From positions 1,075,706 through 1,139,705 of the forward strand of contig NZ_CM001555.1 of NCBI RefSeq assembly GCF_000275865.1: DNA of 64,000 nucleotides, given 5' to 3'. The notes under the pieces are model-generated. The model made no database searches. It saw only the letters and a list, made by a program, of their open reading frames with translations, and was not told the origin of the DNA. The position numbers and the translations under genes are program-made. Of this stretch, positions 7,662 to 16,282 are shown piece after piece; positions within the stretch are counted from its first letter, which is position 1; each line of letters begins with the position of its first letter. This DNA comes from Methanofollis liminatans DSM 4140 (GTDB lineage Archaea > Halobacteriota > Methanomicrobia > Methanomicrobiales > Methanofollaceae).

Positions 7662-10097
7662 TCATCCGAAGTCGAAGAGCGTTGTCCTCGAGGGGTCGAC
7701 GTCGGTCCAGGTCCACCCGAGGGCCTCGATGATCCGCTCGATCGGCTGCTTGATCGTCTTCTCCAGCATCGTCTCCCAGTCCACCACGAACTCCGGCGGC
7801 ACCTGGTCGGCGTACTCGAAGGCGAGCACATCGGTCTGCGGGTACTTCGCCTTCACCGACCTGATATAGATCCGCTTGGGCTTGCTGCCCCGCTTGAAGT
7901 CGGTGCCGAGGTTGGCGTTCGAGTAGATCGCCCCCCTGATATGGGCGTCCTGCACCCCGTACTCCTCGAGGGCCTTGCCGATCCCGCCAGGGATCCCGAC
8001 CTCATCCAGGGGGTAGCCGCCACGCCGGTAGGTCCTGATCACCTCGCCGAGATAGGCCTTCATCTCGGCCAGGCCGGCCCCTTTGAGGATCAACTCGATC
8101 ACGTGCTCCTGCACCTCGCGGGTGAGCTGGGGCGAGTCGCTTCGCTTCATCTCGAAGCCGACGATATCGATCTTGTCAACGGAGAGCCCCTCCTTCCAGA
8201 CGAGGTGGCCGGCATAGCGCTTCTTCTTCCCGGCCTGGAAAAAGCGCTCGTAGACCTTCTCGAACTTGATCGAGAAGAAGTGCCGGTCGGCGTTGAGCGC
8301 CGTCCTCGCGAACTCTGAGTAACTCTCGTTCAGCCGCCCCTCGATCTCGCGGGCGATCCGGATCGTCTCCTCGAGGTCGGCCTTCGGGAGGGCGACCATG
8401 CAGGAATCGGTGTCGCCGTAGAGCACATGGTAGCCCATCCCGGCGATCACGTCGCGTGTGTGGGTGATGATGGCGCGGCCGACCGAGGTGACGGCGGCGC
8501 CGATCTCCCGGTCGTAGAGCCTGAAACGGGCGTAGCCCGAGACGCCGTAGTAGGTGTTCATGATCACCTTCATCACGCCCTGCTGGAGGTCGAGGAGGGT
8601 GTACTCAGGCGAGCCGAAGGCGTATTCGTTCCGCCGTTTCTTGAGGGCGTCGCGCTCTTCCATCAACTCCGCCAGGATGCTCCTGGTCAGGCCGTCCGGG
8701 CTCTTCCTGAACCTTATCCCGTTCGGGGCCCGCAGTTCCCCGGCCGGGTCCTTCGTCTCGGGCGATGCGTTGAGGGTCATCATCGCCATCGGGTACAGGG
8801 ACTTGAGGTCGAGCACCACCACGTTCTCCCGCACCCCGAGGGAGGGTTCGAAGACCGTCGCCCCTTCGAACTCGTCGGCGGCCACGTTCCCCTTCGACGG
8901 GAGGACGAAGCGCCCCCGCGCCTTTCTGAGGATGTAGATGTCGATCACGTTCGAGGAGTTGAGGGTCCGGTCCAGAGGGACGCCGACGTAGCGGGAGATC
9001 ATCCGGTAGAAATCGACGATGCTGTTCTTGGCGTTGATCCGTACGCAGAGTTCGACGTCGGTGGTGTTGTACTCCACCAGGCGCTCCGGGTCTTCCAGCC
9101 AGAGGTCGGTGATCGTCCCGGCGTAGCGCACCTTCCGCTCGCCGATCTCGTCCTCGGCGACGGCGTCCAGCCTGTACGATTCCTTCTGGCTCGGCTGGAG
9201 TTTTTTGTAGGCGGTCAAAAGGTCGAAGACCGCCCGCCCCCGCACGGGCGTCCGCTCGGTCATGCCGGGCAGTCTGGAGAGGTCGGACGGGTTGAGCCCG
9301 AGCACCTCCATCCGCCGCGTGATGTATGGGAGGTCGAAGTCGGTGAAGTTCCAGCCCGAGAGGATGTCCGGGTCTTTCTCCCTGATATAGGCGGCAAACG
9401 CCCGCATCAGCGCCTCCTCGGTCTCGTAGGTGCAGACCTGGTGCCGGCTCTTTCCCTTCCAGAGGCAGCCGTTCTTCGCCGTCCACTCGTCGGAGAAACC
9501 TGGCGAGGTCCCGGCCGATGCGAGGAGTAAGGTGGTGTACTCGTCGTCGAAGGAATCCCAGCAGGTGATGCAGATGATCCGCTCGCGTGCGGGGTCGGGA
9601 AAGCCCCGCAGGTCCTCACACTCGATATCGATGAAGCAGAGGCGGGCCGGGGCGTCGACCTCGGCGGGCAAGACCTCGGTGTGGTCCACCGTCTCGGCCG
9701 GCACCTCTGCGCCGCCGGTGAGTCCGGCGTCGATCATGTAGCGCGTGGCGAACGGGATGTCGGCCTCGTGGTGGTGGTAGCGGTCGCGGATATCACGCAC
9801 GTCGGTCGGGCGGACGGTGTAGAGGCGGCGGAGGCGCTCGCCCTTGATCGAGGTGAACACCGCCTCGTCCACGCCCGTCACCTGCGGCGGGAGGGGCCGG
9901 CCTTCCACCTCGTCAGCGGGGGCGTAGAAGTACGGCCTGAACCCGGTCACCTGGAGGTGGACCGCCCGGCCCGAGGGTTCGCGGCCGAAGATGTGGACCA
10001 CCGCCCCGGTACCGGTGACGGTGTACTCCACCTGGTTGATCCCGATCCTCAGGCCCCCGGCCTCGCCGGAGAAGAGGGTCGCCTGTGCATCAGACAT
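7662..10097 (-). CDS. polB: DNA polymerase family B
   Basis: Replicative/repair DNA polymerase of 811 residues with proofreading and polymerase domains. Exonuclease motifs are FIDIECED (Exo I), SGWNFTDFDLPY (Exo II) and EYNTTDVEL (Exo III). Polymerase motif A is the euryarchaeal form LDLKSLYPMAM, motif B is KVIMNTYYGVSGYARFR and motif C is YGDTDSC, so all catalytic carboxylates are present. No intein interrupts motifs A or C, the usual insertion sites in archaeal polB genes. The start overlaps the end of mdh by 8 bases, so the two are translationally linked. The N-terminal TLFSGEAGGLRIGINQVEY belongs to the uracil-recognition-type domain of archaeal family B enzymes. Confidence 0.97.
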   Translation of the reverse strand: MSDAQATLFSGEAGGLRIGINQVEYTVTGTGAVVHIFGREPSGRAVHLQVTGFRPYFYAPADEVEGRPLPPQVTGVDEAVFTSIKGERLRRLYTVRPTDVRDIRDRYHHHEADIPFATRYMIDAGLTGGAEVPAETVDHTEVLPAEVDAPARLCFIDIECEDLRGFPDPARERIICITCWDSFDDEYTTLLLASAGTSPGFSDEWTAKNGCLWKGKSRHQVCTYETEEALMRAFAAYIREKDPDILSGWNFTDFDLPYITRRMEVLGLNPSDLSRLPGMTERTPVRGRAVFDLLTAYKKLQPSQKESYRLDAVAEDEIGERKVRYAGTITDLWLEDPERLVEYNTTDVELCVRINAKNSIVDFYRMISRYVGVPLDRTLNSSNVIDIYILRKARGRFVLPSKGNVAADEFEGATVFEPSLGVRENVVVLDLKSLYPMAMMTLNASPETKDPAGELRAPNGIRFRKSPDGLTRSILAELMEERDALKKRRNEYAFGSPEYTLLDLQQGVMKVIMNTYYGVSGYARFRLYDREIGAAVTSVGRAIITHTRDVIAGMGYHVLYGDTDSCMVALPKADLEETIRIAREIEGRLNESYSEFARTALNADRHFFSIKFEKVYERFFQAGKKKRYAGHLVWKEGLSVDKIDIVGFEMKRSDSPQLTREVQEHVIELILKGAGLAEMKAYLGEVIRTYRRGGYPLDEVGIPGGIGKALEEYGVQDAHIRGAIYSNANLGTDFKRGSKPKRIYIRSVKAKYPQTDVLAFEYADQVPPEFVVDWETMLEKTIKQPIERIIEALGWTWTDVDPSRTTLFDFG

Positions 10098-10959
10098 CCA
10101 GGCCCCTGCAGAGTTCTCCGATGAACGATGCCGCTTCGGTGAGTTTTTCCTGCTCCCAGGCGTCGAGGTCCCACTCGACGATCTCCCTGATCCCGTCCTT
10201 GCCGATCCGCGCCGGGAGCCCGATGGAGAGGTCGGAGAGGCCGTATTCGCCGTCGACGATGCACGAGCAGGGGATGACCTCGTCCTGTCTCTTCCCGAGG
10301 GCCGCCTCGATCAGCCTGACGATATGGGCCGCCGGGCCGAAGACCGTGCCGCCTTTGCCCCTGATCACCTCCATGCTTGCGCCCCTGAGGTCTGCGAGGA
10401 TCTCCTCGCGCTTTATGGCCGGGACCGCCGTCTCCAGGCGGGAGAAGACCGGGACCTGGTGCTCGCCGTGCTCGCCGAGGACGCTCGCCGCCCCGCTGAT
10501 CCCCTCTTTTCCGAGCCGCAGGGCGAACCGGGCGCTGTCGAGCTGGCCACCAAAGCCGATGCACCGGGCGGGCTCGATATCGAGGCACCGGTGGAGATAG
10601 TAGTTGTTCACGTCCATCGGGTTGGTGACGGTGATCATGATGCCGCCAAAGGACGGGAGGTGATCGCAGCACTCGTCCAGGACCGGCAGGTTCGAGTTGA
10701 GCAGGTCTGCCCTGGTCTTTGTCTCCGGCGACCTGGGCCGGCCTGCCGCAAAGACGCAGACGTCGGCGTCCCTTACCAGGAGGGTGTCTGTCTCGATGCC
10801 GACGTCGAAGGAGGCATGAGCGAGATCGAGCGCCTGCGCGTGTTCGAGAGACCTGACGGCGTCACAGATGATGATATCGTCAATAAGTCCCTTTGCAGCG
10901 GCGAGGAAGGCTACTTCGCCGCCAATCCGCCCGGTGCCGATCACAGCGAGGCTCGTCAT
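10090..10959 (-). CDS. mdh: Malate dehydrogenase (LDH/MDH family)
   Basis: NAD(P)-dependent 2-hydroxyacid dehydrogenase of the lactate/malate family, interconverting malate and oxaloacetate in the incomplete reductive TCA branch of methanogens. The 289-residue protein starts with the Rossmann glycines VIGTGRIGGEVAF and an Asp (ICDA) suggesting NAD preference. AAGRPRSPETKTRADLL carries the mobile-loop Arg residues expected for a dicarboxylate substrate, VTNPMDV and FGGQLDSARF are cofactor and substrate segments, and GEHGEHQVP contains the catalytic His. Transcribed upstream of polB with an 8-base overlap. The first ATG is preceded by a 50-base divergent gap to pyrD. Confidence 0.92.
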   Translation of the reverse strand: MTSLAVIGTGRIGGEVAFLAAAKGLIDDIIICDAVRSLEHAQALDLAHASFDVGIETDTLLVRDADVCVFAAGRPRSPETKTRADLLNSNLPVLDECCDHLPSFGGIMITVTNPMDVNNYYLHRCLDIEPARCIGFGGQLDSARFALRLGKEGISGAASVLGEHGEHQVPVFSRLETAVPAIKREEILADLRGASMEVIRGKGGTVFGPAAHIVRLIEAALGKRQDEVIPCSCIVDGEYGLSDLSIGLPARIGKDGIREIVEWDLDAWEQEKLTEAASFIGELCRGLDV

Positions 10960-11010
10960 ATAATCCCATCTATGGGTATGCTAATAATAAATAACTGCAA
11001 TCTCTTCTGG

Positions 11011-11898
11011 ATGATAACCCTTCAGCCTGGCGATATCGACGTTGGCGGGGTGACCCTGCGCAACCACCTTCTCCTTGCGGCCGGGGTGCTCGGGACGACC
11101 GGCGCTTCGCTCCAGCGGCTCCTGAAACTGGGGGCCGGCGGTGTGGTCACGAAGTCCATCGGCCCGGAGCCGAACGCCGGCCACCACGGCCCCTGCCTGA
11201 TCAGGACGGAGTGTGGCGTTCTCAATGCGATGGGCCTGCCCAACCCTTCGAAGAACTTTGTCGAGGAGCTCGCCCCCCTGGAGGGCGAACCGGTGATCGT
11301 AAGCATCTTCGGCAAGGACCCGGAGGAGTTCAAGGAAGTGGCCGGATGGTTTGCAGAGCATGCGAAGGCCTTTGAACTGAATGTCAGCTGCCCGCACGCC
11401 GCAGGATACGGGGCGGCGATCGGCACCGATCCCGAGACCGTGCTCGAGTGCACGCGGGCGGTGGCGTCGTACGGCGTCCCGGTCTGGGTGAAACTCACCC
11501 CGAACGTGACCGATATCACCACCATCGGCCTCGCCGCCGAGAAAGGGGGGGCGAGTGCGATCGTGGCGATCAACACGGTGAGGGGCATGCGCATCTCCAC
11601 GGCAATGCGGCGGCCGGTGCTCGGCAACCGGACCGGCGGGCTCTCGGGGAAGGCGATCTTTCCGATTGCGGTGAAATGCGTCTGGGATCTGTATGCGGCG
11701 TGCACGATCCCGGTGATCGGGTGCGGCGGCGTCTCAACCGCAGAGGACGTGATCGAGATGATGATGGCCGGTGCGCAGGCGGTGGAGATCGGTACGGCGG
11801 TGATGGACGACGTCCGGGTCTTCGACGGGATCGCACAGAAACTCTATGCAAAGGACGGCGCCGATCCGGCCAGCATCGTGGGGGTGGCCCATGACTGA
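11011..11898 (+). CDS. pyrD: Dihydroorotate dehydrogenase, class 1B catalytic subunit
   Basis: FMN enzyme oxidising dihydroorotate to orotate in pyrimidine synthesis. The 295-residue protein begins MITLQPGDIDVGGVTLRN; the much longer open frame upstream runs antisense through mdh and is not coding. NVSCPHAAGYG contains the catalytic Cys of class 1B enzymes (class 1A/2 use Cys/Ser elsewhere), VKLTPNVTDI and INTVRGM are FMN and substrate strands, and IGCGGVSTAEDVIEMMMAGAQAVEIGTA is the phosphate-binding end of the TIM barrel (two adjoining motifs). The class 1B assignment agrees with pyrK, which overlaps the last 8 bases. Confidence 0.96.
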   Translation: MITLQPGDIDVGGVTLRNHLLLAAGVLGTTGASLQRLLKLGAGGVVTKSIGPEPNAGHHGPCLIRTECGVLNAMGLPNPSKNFVEELAPLEGEPVIVSIFGKDPEEFKEVAGWFAEHAKAFELNVSCPHAAGYGAAIGTDPETVLECTRAVASYGVPVWVKLTPNVTDITTIGLAAEKGGASAIVAINTVRGMRISTAMRRPVLGNRTGGLSGKAIFPIAVKCVWDLYAACTIPVIGCGGVSTAEDVIEMMMAGAQAVEIGTAVMDDVRVFDGIAQKLYAKDGADPASIVGVAHD

Positions 11899-12703
11899 CC
11901 TGCCCACGATGCCGGTCCCGGTGACGATCAAGGCGATCGTTGAGGAGACGCCGTCCATCAGGACCTTCTACTTCGATCCCGCCATCCCCTCCTCTCCCGG
12001 GCAGTTCGTGATGGTATGGGTGCCCGGGGTCGACGAGATCCCGATGGCCCTCTCTTCGGAGTACTCGATCACCGTCCAGCGGGTCGGCGACGCCACGGCG
12101 GCGATGTTCAAACTGGCTGTCGGGGACAAACTCGGGATCAGGGGGCCGCTCGGCAACGGTTTTGCGGTGAGCGGGCGCACCCTCGCCATCGGCGGCGGGG
12201 TCGGGGTCGCTCCCCTCCTCCACCTGGTCACGGCCGGAGAGGTGAGCACCTTCCTGCTTGGCGCCCGCACGAAAGACGAACTCCTCTTCGCCCCGGTGAT
12301 CGCGTCGGCCTGCAGCCTGCGCATCGCCACCGACGACGGGACGGCCGGGCGGCATGGTTTTGTCACCGACCTGATGGACGAGATCGACCTTGCCGACTAC
12401 GATCATATCTGCGTCTGTGGCCCTGAGATCATGATGGTGAAGGTGCTCGAACGGCTGAACAAGGCCGTTTTGGCAGAACGCGGCCAGTTCTCTCTTCACC
12501 GCTATATGAAATGCGGCCTCGGCATCTGCGGTTCGTGCTCGATGGACCCGCGCGGGCTGCGGGTCTGCCGGGACGGCCCGGTCTTCACCGGCATCGACCT
12601 GCTGGAGACCGAGTTCGGGAAATATACCCGCGACGCAACCGGGAGCCGGGTCCATTTTCCGCCGCTTCACCCGGAGAAGAAGGACGAGAAGAGCGGGGAG
12701 TGA
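11891..12703 (+). CDS. pyrK: Dihydroorotate dehydrogenase electron transfer subunit
   Basis: Iron-sulfur flavoprotein partner of PyrD that passes electrons from dihydroorotate to NAD+ or another acceptor. The 270-residue protein has the ferredoxin-reductase FAD domain (SPGQFVMVW, LSSEYSITV, GIRGPLGNGF), an NAD-binding part (IGGGVGVAPL), and a C-terminal [2Fe-2S] site KCGLGICGSCSM...RVC with four cysteines in PyrK spacing. ATG 11891 overlaps the pyrD stop (ATGACTGA), signalling translational coupling; the longer open frame upstream is within pyrD. A short inverted repeat covering its stop codon may terminate the operon. Confidence 0.96.
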   Translation: MTDLPTMPVPVTIKAIVEETPSIRTFYFDPAIPSSPGQFVMVWVPGVDEIPMALSSEYSITVQRVGDATAAMFKLAVGDKLGIRGPLGNGFAVSGRTLAIGGGVGVAPLLHLVTAGEVSTFLLGARTKDELLFAPVIASACSLRIATDDGTAGRHGFVTDLMDEIDLADYDHICVCGPEIMMVKVLERLNKAVLAERGQFSLHRYMKCGLGICGSCSMDPRGLRVCRDGPVFTGIDLLETEFGKYTRDATGSRVHFPPLHPEKKDEKSGE

Positions 12704-12721
12704 GGGATTCTCTCACCCTTT
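12700..12721 (+). terminator. Possible terminator after pyrK
   Basis: GTGAG-7 nt-CTCAC inverted repeat that includes the pyrK stop codon and is followed by CCTTTCCT. The stem is only 5 bp and the T-run short, so this is a weak call. Confidence 0.35.
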
Positions 12722-12845
12722 CCTGATCTCTCAATCGTCCGGATTGCAGTTTTCGTTTCCACCGCGTCACCTGTGGAATCCAGCAATTTCTTTGAGTATC
12801 TGACCAAACACTTCCACGAAAATCCCCTGAAGGGGAGGTACTTCT

Positions 12846-14030
12846 ATGGACGCACACCGGCGGCTCTTTACGATCCTCTTCGTCTCGGTCTTTGCAGCGA
12901 TGCTCGGCCTCGGGATCGTCGCTCCCCTCCTCCCGATCTACGCGGAAAACCTGGGGGCGACCGGGATCTGGATGGGGGTGATCTTCTCCTCCTTTGCCTT
13001 CTCCCGTGCGGTGTTCATGCCGATCGTCGGCAACCTCTCTGACCGCCACGGCAGAAAACCATTCATCGCCGTCGGTCTCCTCGCCTATACCGTGCTCTCC
13101 CTCGGCTATATATGGGCCCCTGACATCCTCTCCCTCACGATCGTCCGCTTCCTCCACGGGGCCGCCTCGGCGATGGTCGTCCCTATCGCCATGGCCTATG
13201 TCGGCGACATGGCAAAGAGCGGACATGAAGGCGGGCTGATGGGCCGGTTCCAGATCTCTCTCTTCCTCGGCATGGGATCAGGCCCCTTCCTCGGCGGCGT
13301 GCTCAACGACACCTTCGGCTTCTCCTCGGCCTTCATCACGATGGCCGTGTTCACCGGGATCGCATTTCTCATCATCCTCGTCTTCCTCCCGAAGGGGAGG
13401 AACGGCCCGGCGCTGCCGGCCGGAACGAAGGGCGCACCACTCCGCTCTCTTCTCCGCACCCCGGCCGTCGTCGGCGTCCTCGCCTTCACACTCTTCAACG
13501 CCGCCGGACGGGGCGGGCTGATGGTCTTTCTCCCGCTCTACGCCCCTCATGTCGGCGTATCCCCCTCGGAGACCGGCATCCTCCTCACCGTGAACATCTT
13601 TCTGATCGCCCTCCTGCAGGCGCCCTTCGGCGACCTCGCCGACCGGATGAACCAGATACTGCTCATCCTCCTCGGCTCGGCGGTCTCGTCGGCCGCCCTG
13701 ATCGCCCTCCCCCATTCGGGCTCGTTTACGATACTGCTGGCGATCACCGCCGTCATCGGGATCGGCAGCGCCATTCAGCAGCCGTCGATCATGGCGATGA
13801 CCGTGATCGCCGGGAAAGACCACGGCATGGGGTCGGCGATGGGCATCTACAACATGGCGATGTCGGCCGGGATGATCCTCGCCCCCCTCCTCGGCGGCGT
13901 TATCATGGACCTCATCGCCATCGAATGGGTCTTCTATGTCGGCGGGATCGTCGGGATCGCAGGCACCCTGCTCTTCGCCGCGATCCTGCGGTGCGCCGTG
14001 CCCGGCGGGCCCGGGCCGCGGTTGCGGTGA
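12846..14030 (+). CDS. MFS transporter, drug-efflux type
   Basis: A 394-residue major facilitator superfamily protein with twelve predicted helices in two halves. The loop after helix 2 reads GNLSDRHGRKP, the superfamily motif A, and the second half has the matching GDLADRMNQ. Similarity in style is to multidrug/tetracycline-type exporters, but substrate cannot be named. A good ribosome binding site (GGGGAGG) lies 7 bases before ATG 12846 and fixes the start. The 142-base upstream gap contains a second possible start in another frame that I regard as a shadow. Confidence 0.9.
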   Translation: MDAHRRLFTILFVSVFAAMLGLGIVAPLLPIYAENLGATGIWMGVIFSSFAFSRAVFMPIVGNLSDRHGRKPFIAVGLLAYTVLSLGYIWAPDILSLTIVRFLHGAASAMVVPIAMAYVGDMAKSGHEGGLMGRFQISLFLGMGSGPFLGGVLNDTFGFSSAFITMAVFTGIAFLIILVFLPKGRNGPALPAGTKGAPLRSLLRTPAVVGVLAFTLFNAAGRGGLMVFLPLYAPHVGVSPSETGILLTVNIFLIALLQAPFGDLADRMNQILLILLGSAVSSAALIALPHSGSFTILLAITAVIGIGSAIQQPSIMAMTVIAGKDHGMGSAMGIYNMAMSAGMILAPLLGGVIMDLIAIEWVFYVGGIVGIAGTLLFAAILRCAVPGGPGPRLR

Positions 14031-14119
14031 GCGCCGAGGACGGGTGATAGGGATCGTCCCGGCGGAAAAACTCTTTTCCCGCAGAGGAGAGAGGGCCGAA
14101 TGGCGAAGTTCGCCTCTGA

Positions 14120-14250
14120 CCGGGGGTTGCACCCCCTGACCCCCGCATGCGATTGCCCTGGATATTCGGGAACGGTCGGGCGGAGCATCTGCTGGATGAA
14201 AAATGATGGATGGAAGTGCCGGGGTGGTCGGGGGGGCGGCGAGCCCCCCG
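14120..14250. repeat. Dispersed intergenic repeat, copy A
   Basis: Intergenic block 14031-14385 has no convincing gene. Within it, 14120-14250 aligns with 30246-30417: shared pieces are CCGGGGGxT..CCCC, the CGCRTGYGATTxCCCTGxATAT stretch, GGGCGGAGC, ATGATGGxTGG and the hairpin GGGGGGC-GGCRA-GCCCCCC (14231-14249 here). A further shared module GGCGAAG..TCGCCT sits at 14102-14117 and 30481-30495. Copies are degenerate, non-coding in all frames, and have no transposase, so this is a short dispersed element or decayed mobile DNA. Confidence 0.6.
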
Positions 14251-14385
14251 GCACCGGCATAGGGATGGACCAATGTTTGTCCAGACGCGCCCGCTACATC
14301 TCAGTGCAGCCCGTCGTCCCGGATCGTCTGAGCGGTGTTTGATAGAGGAGTCGTGGCCACCCGCATACAGGGGGCGAGGATCCCA

Positions 14386-14910
14386 TCACTCGGTCACGGT
14401 GAAGAGGATCGCGGGGAGCGCTCTCGCCCATCCGTTGATCACGCTCCAGTTCCGGGCGTCGCCGGGCACGGCCCCGGCCATCTTCATCACCTGAAGATCG
14501 GCCTCGCTCATCCCTTCTGTCACGAACTTCCCGGCAAACAGCCCTTCGGCCTGCGGGTTCACGTAGATCAGCACCTCGGCCATCGAGGCGCGGGCCGACC
14601 GCCTGATCATGTCGCTCTCTTCTTTCATCGAGTAGCCGACGGCGAAGACGGCAAGGGGGCGCTTCATCAGGTCCATCCTGAACATCTTGATGAAGTCCAC
14701 TGCCTCGACGAGCCATTTGCCCATATAGATCGGGCTGCCGGCGACGACGGCCGCATAGGGCGAGACCTCAGAGACGTCCATGACATTCATGCAGTCGACT
14801 GCATACCCCTGCTCTTCGAGCGTCCGACCGATCGCCTCAGCGATCTCCTTCGTCGAGCCGTAGCGGCTCGCATAGGCGACAAGGATCCGATTATTCACGT
14901 TTTCAACCAT
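14386..14910 (-). CDS. Flavodoxin-domain protein (protoporphyrinogen-oxidase-like)
   Basis: A 174-residue FMN-binding flavodoxin-fold protein. The phosphate loop is in ILVAYASRYGSTKEIAEAI, and AVVAGSPIYMGKWL follows at the second FMN loop; the spacing fits the Flavodoxin_5/HemG-like group rather than long-chain electron carriers. The ATG at 14910 overlaps the DUF2156 stop by 8 bases and is preceded by a GGAAGG-type ribosome binding site, so the longer upstream frame is rejected. Likely role is low-potential electron transfer or quinone/heme-type flavoreductase chemistry. It is the last gene of the run that begins with iorA. Confidence 0.87.
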   Translation of the reverse strand: MVENVNNRILVAYASRYGSTKEIAEAIGRTLEEQGYAVDCMNVMDVSEVSPYAAVVAGSPIYMGKWLVEAVDFIKMFRMDLMKRPLAVFAVGYSMKEESDMIRRSARASMAEVLIYVNPQAEGLFAGKFVTEGMSEADLQVMKMAGAVPGDARNWSVINGWARALPAILFTVTE

Positions 14911-15832
14911 TGATCTGCCTTCCTTCGTTTCTCTTCTCCAAATCCTCTTTTTGCGCAATATATACCTTTGCCATATGGTGGGGGTGGTAGCGGAGCTTCG
15001 CCTCCCGCAAGCCGGGCACGCCGACGTCTGACTCGCGGTTGATGTAGATATAGTCGGCCGCAAGCCGGTGCGCCGCCTCCTGGTTCGCCGCTCTGTACAC
15101 CCCGTCGCACTCGGGAAGCCCTTTTTCGAAGTGGATCAGGGCGACATCGTCGTTGAGGGCGTCGTAGATGCTGATCCCCCTGATCGTTCCCTCAGCCCTG
15201 ATCATCAGCCCGGAGAGCCCGAGGGCGGCGAAGTGCTCCATCGCATAGAGGACGGCCTCCTTCTCGCGGGCAAGCACCGGCGACTCCTCGCAGTGCCGCC
15301 ATTCGCACCACTTTGCGAGGAACTCGCTCACCTCCTCCAGGTCGCCGGGGCCGATCTCTTCGACGACCGGGTTGCACTCCCGCCTGAACCGGTTGAGGTG
15401 CCGGCGGATGGTGAGGTACTGCTTGCCGGGGAGATTGTCGAGGTCTGAGGAGAGATAGACGTAATCGGCGAAGTCCCGGTCTGACCTGAAGGGCAGCCCC
15501 GGATAGAGGGAGCGCACCCATGCGAGGGTCTCCTCGTCGAAGACATAATAGGGAGCGGGGCACCCTTCCCTGACGGCAAGGTCGAGCGTCTCTTCGAGGG
15601 CGGCGGGGTCGCGCGGCCCGATCGGCCCCCTGAAGGTCCGCTCCCCCTCGATGACGCTCATGATCACGACACCCTCGCCGAGGCGGGCCCAGGCGTAGTT
15701 CGCATAATGGTTCCAGCAGGCCATCGTCGTAAAACTCATGTCCGAGTGCTGCTGTGGATATCTCCTTAAGAGGTCCAGAAAAAAATCCCGGTCTTCAAGC
15801 GTGACCGGGGAAAAATCATCGATCGTGAGCAT
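14903..15832 (-). CDS. DUF2156 (LPG-synthetase C-terminal-like, GNAT fold) protein
   Basis: A 309-residue soluble protein matching the DUF2156 family, which is related to the C-terminal aminoacyl-transfer domain of lysyl-phosphatidylglycerol synthases and to FemX-like double GNAT folds. Recognisable pieces are MLTIDDFSPVTLEDRDFF at the start, SDMSFTTMACWN, the YLTIRRHLNRFRREC helix, and YINRESDVGVPGLREAKLRYHP near the end. No membrane segments, so it is the soluble form; substrate unknown. It overlaps the upstream GNAT gene by 17 bases and the downstream flavodoxin gene by 8, strongly suggesting coordinated expression. Confidence 0.88.
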   Translation of the reverse strand: MLTIDDFSPVTLEDRDFFLDLLRRYPQQHSDMSFTTMACWNHYANYAWARLGEGVVIMSVIEGERTFRGPIGPRDPAALEETLDLAVREGCPAPYYVFDEETLAWVRSLYPGLPFRSDRDFADYVYLSSDLDNLPGKQYLTIRRHLNRFRRECNPVVEEIGPGDLEEVSEFLAKWCEWRHCEESPVLAREKEAVLYAMEHFAALGLSGLMIRAEGTIRGISIYDALNDDVALIHFEKGLPECDGVYRAANQEAAHRLAADYIYINRESDVGVPGLREAKLRYHPHHMAKVYIAQKEDLEKRNEGRQING

Positions 15833-16235
15833 GGTATTCCTCTAATAACATCGGGATGTGTCCCTCCATGACGGCAAAACCCTCGCGCTCGTAGAAGGGG
15901 ATGGTGCCGGGCTGTGCGATCAGTCCGATCCAGGTCAGCCCCCGCTCCCTGCAGAAGGCGACGAGCGCCTCCAGGATGGCGGCGCCGATGCCCCTCCCCC
16001 GGCACGCCGGGAGGACAACGATGTCCTGCAGGTAGGCGTCAGAGCACCCGTCAGAGATCGCACGCCCCATGCCGACCGCTCGTTCGCCCTCGGTTGCGAC
16101 GATGAAGCAGAAGCTCCCGGCGACCAGGGGGGCGATCCCCTCAGGCGTCCACTCTTCCTTCCACCACCCGCCGGCCCGGTACAGGGCGACGATCTCGTCG
16201 GCGTCCCAGGTGGAGACGTTCTGGAGGACGGTCAT
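15816..16235 (-). CDS. GNAT family N-acetyltransferase
   Basis: A 139-residue single-domain acetyltransferase. The acetyl-CoA binding motif A is LQDIVVLPACRGRGIGAAILEAL with the R-G-x-G-x-G/A signature, preceded by VATEGERAVGMGRAISDG, and the C-terminal PFYEREGF motif is typical. Substrate unknown. Lies 47 bases downstream of iorB and overlaps DUF2156 by 17 bases, so it is an internal gene of the iorA-iorB-GNAT-DUF2156-flavodoxin run. Confidence 0.9.
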   Translation of the reverse strand: MTVLQNVSTWDADEIVALYRAGGWWKEEWTPEGIAPLVAGSFCFIVATEGERAVGMGRAISDGCSDAYLQDIVVLPACRGRGIGAAILEALVAFCRERGLTWIGLIAQPGTIPFYEREGFAVMEGHIPMLLEEYHAHDR

Positions 16236-16282
16236 ACCGATCAGTCGCCCTCCATCCTATAAAGATGCCGCGGAAAATGGGG

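Noticed and set aside
7662-10097. Intein in polB
   Set aside because: Motifs A, B and C are uninterrupted and the length is normal.
12773-13042. 89-codon frame beginning before the MFS gene
   Set aside because: It runs into the MFS coding region in another frame, lacks a family match, and the MFS start has its own strong ribosome binding site.
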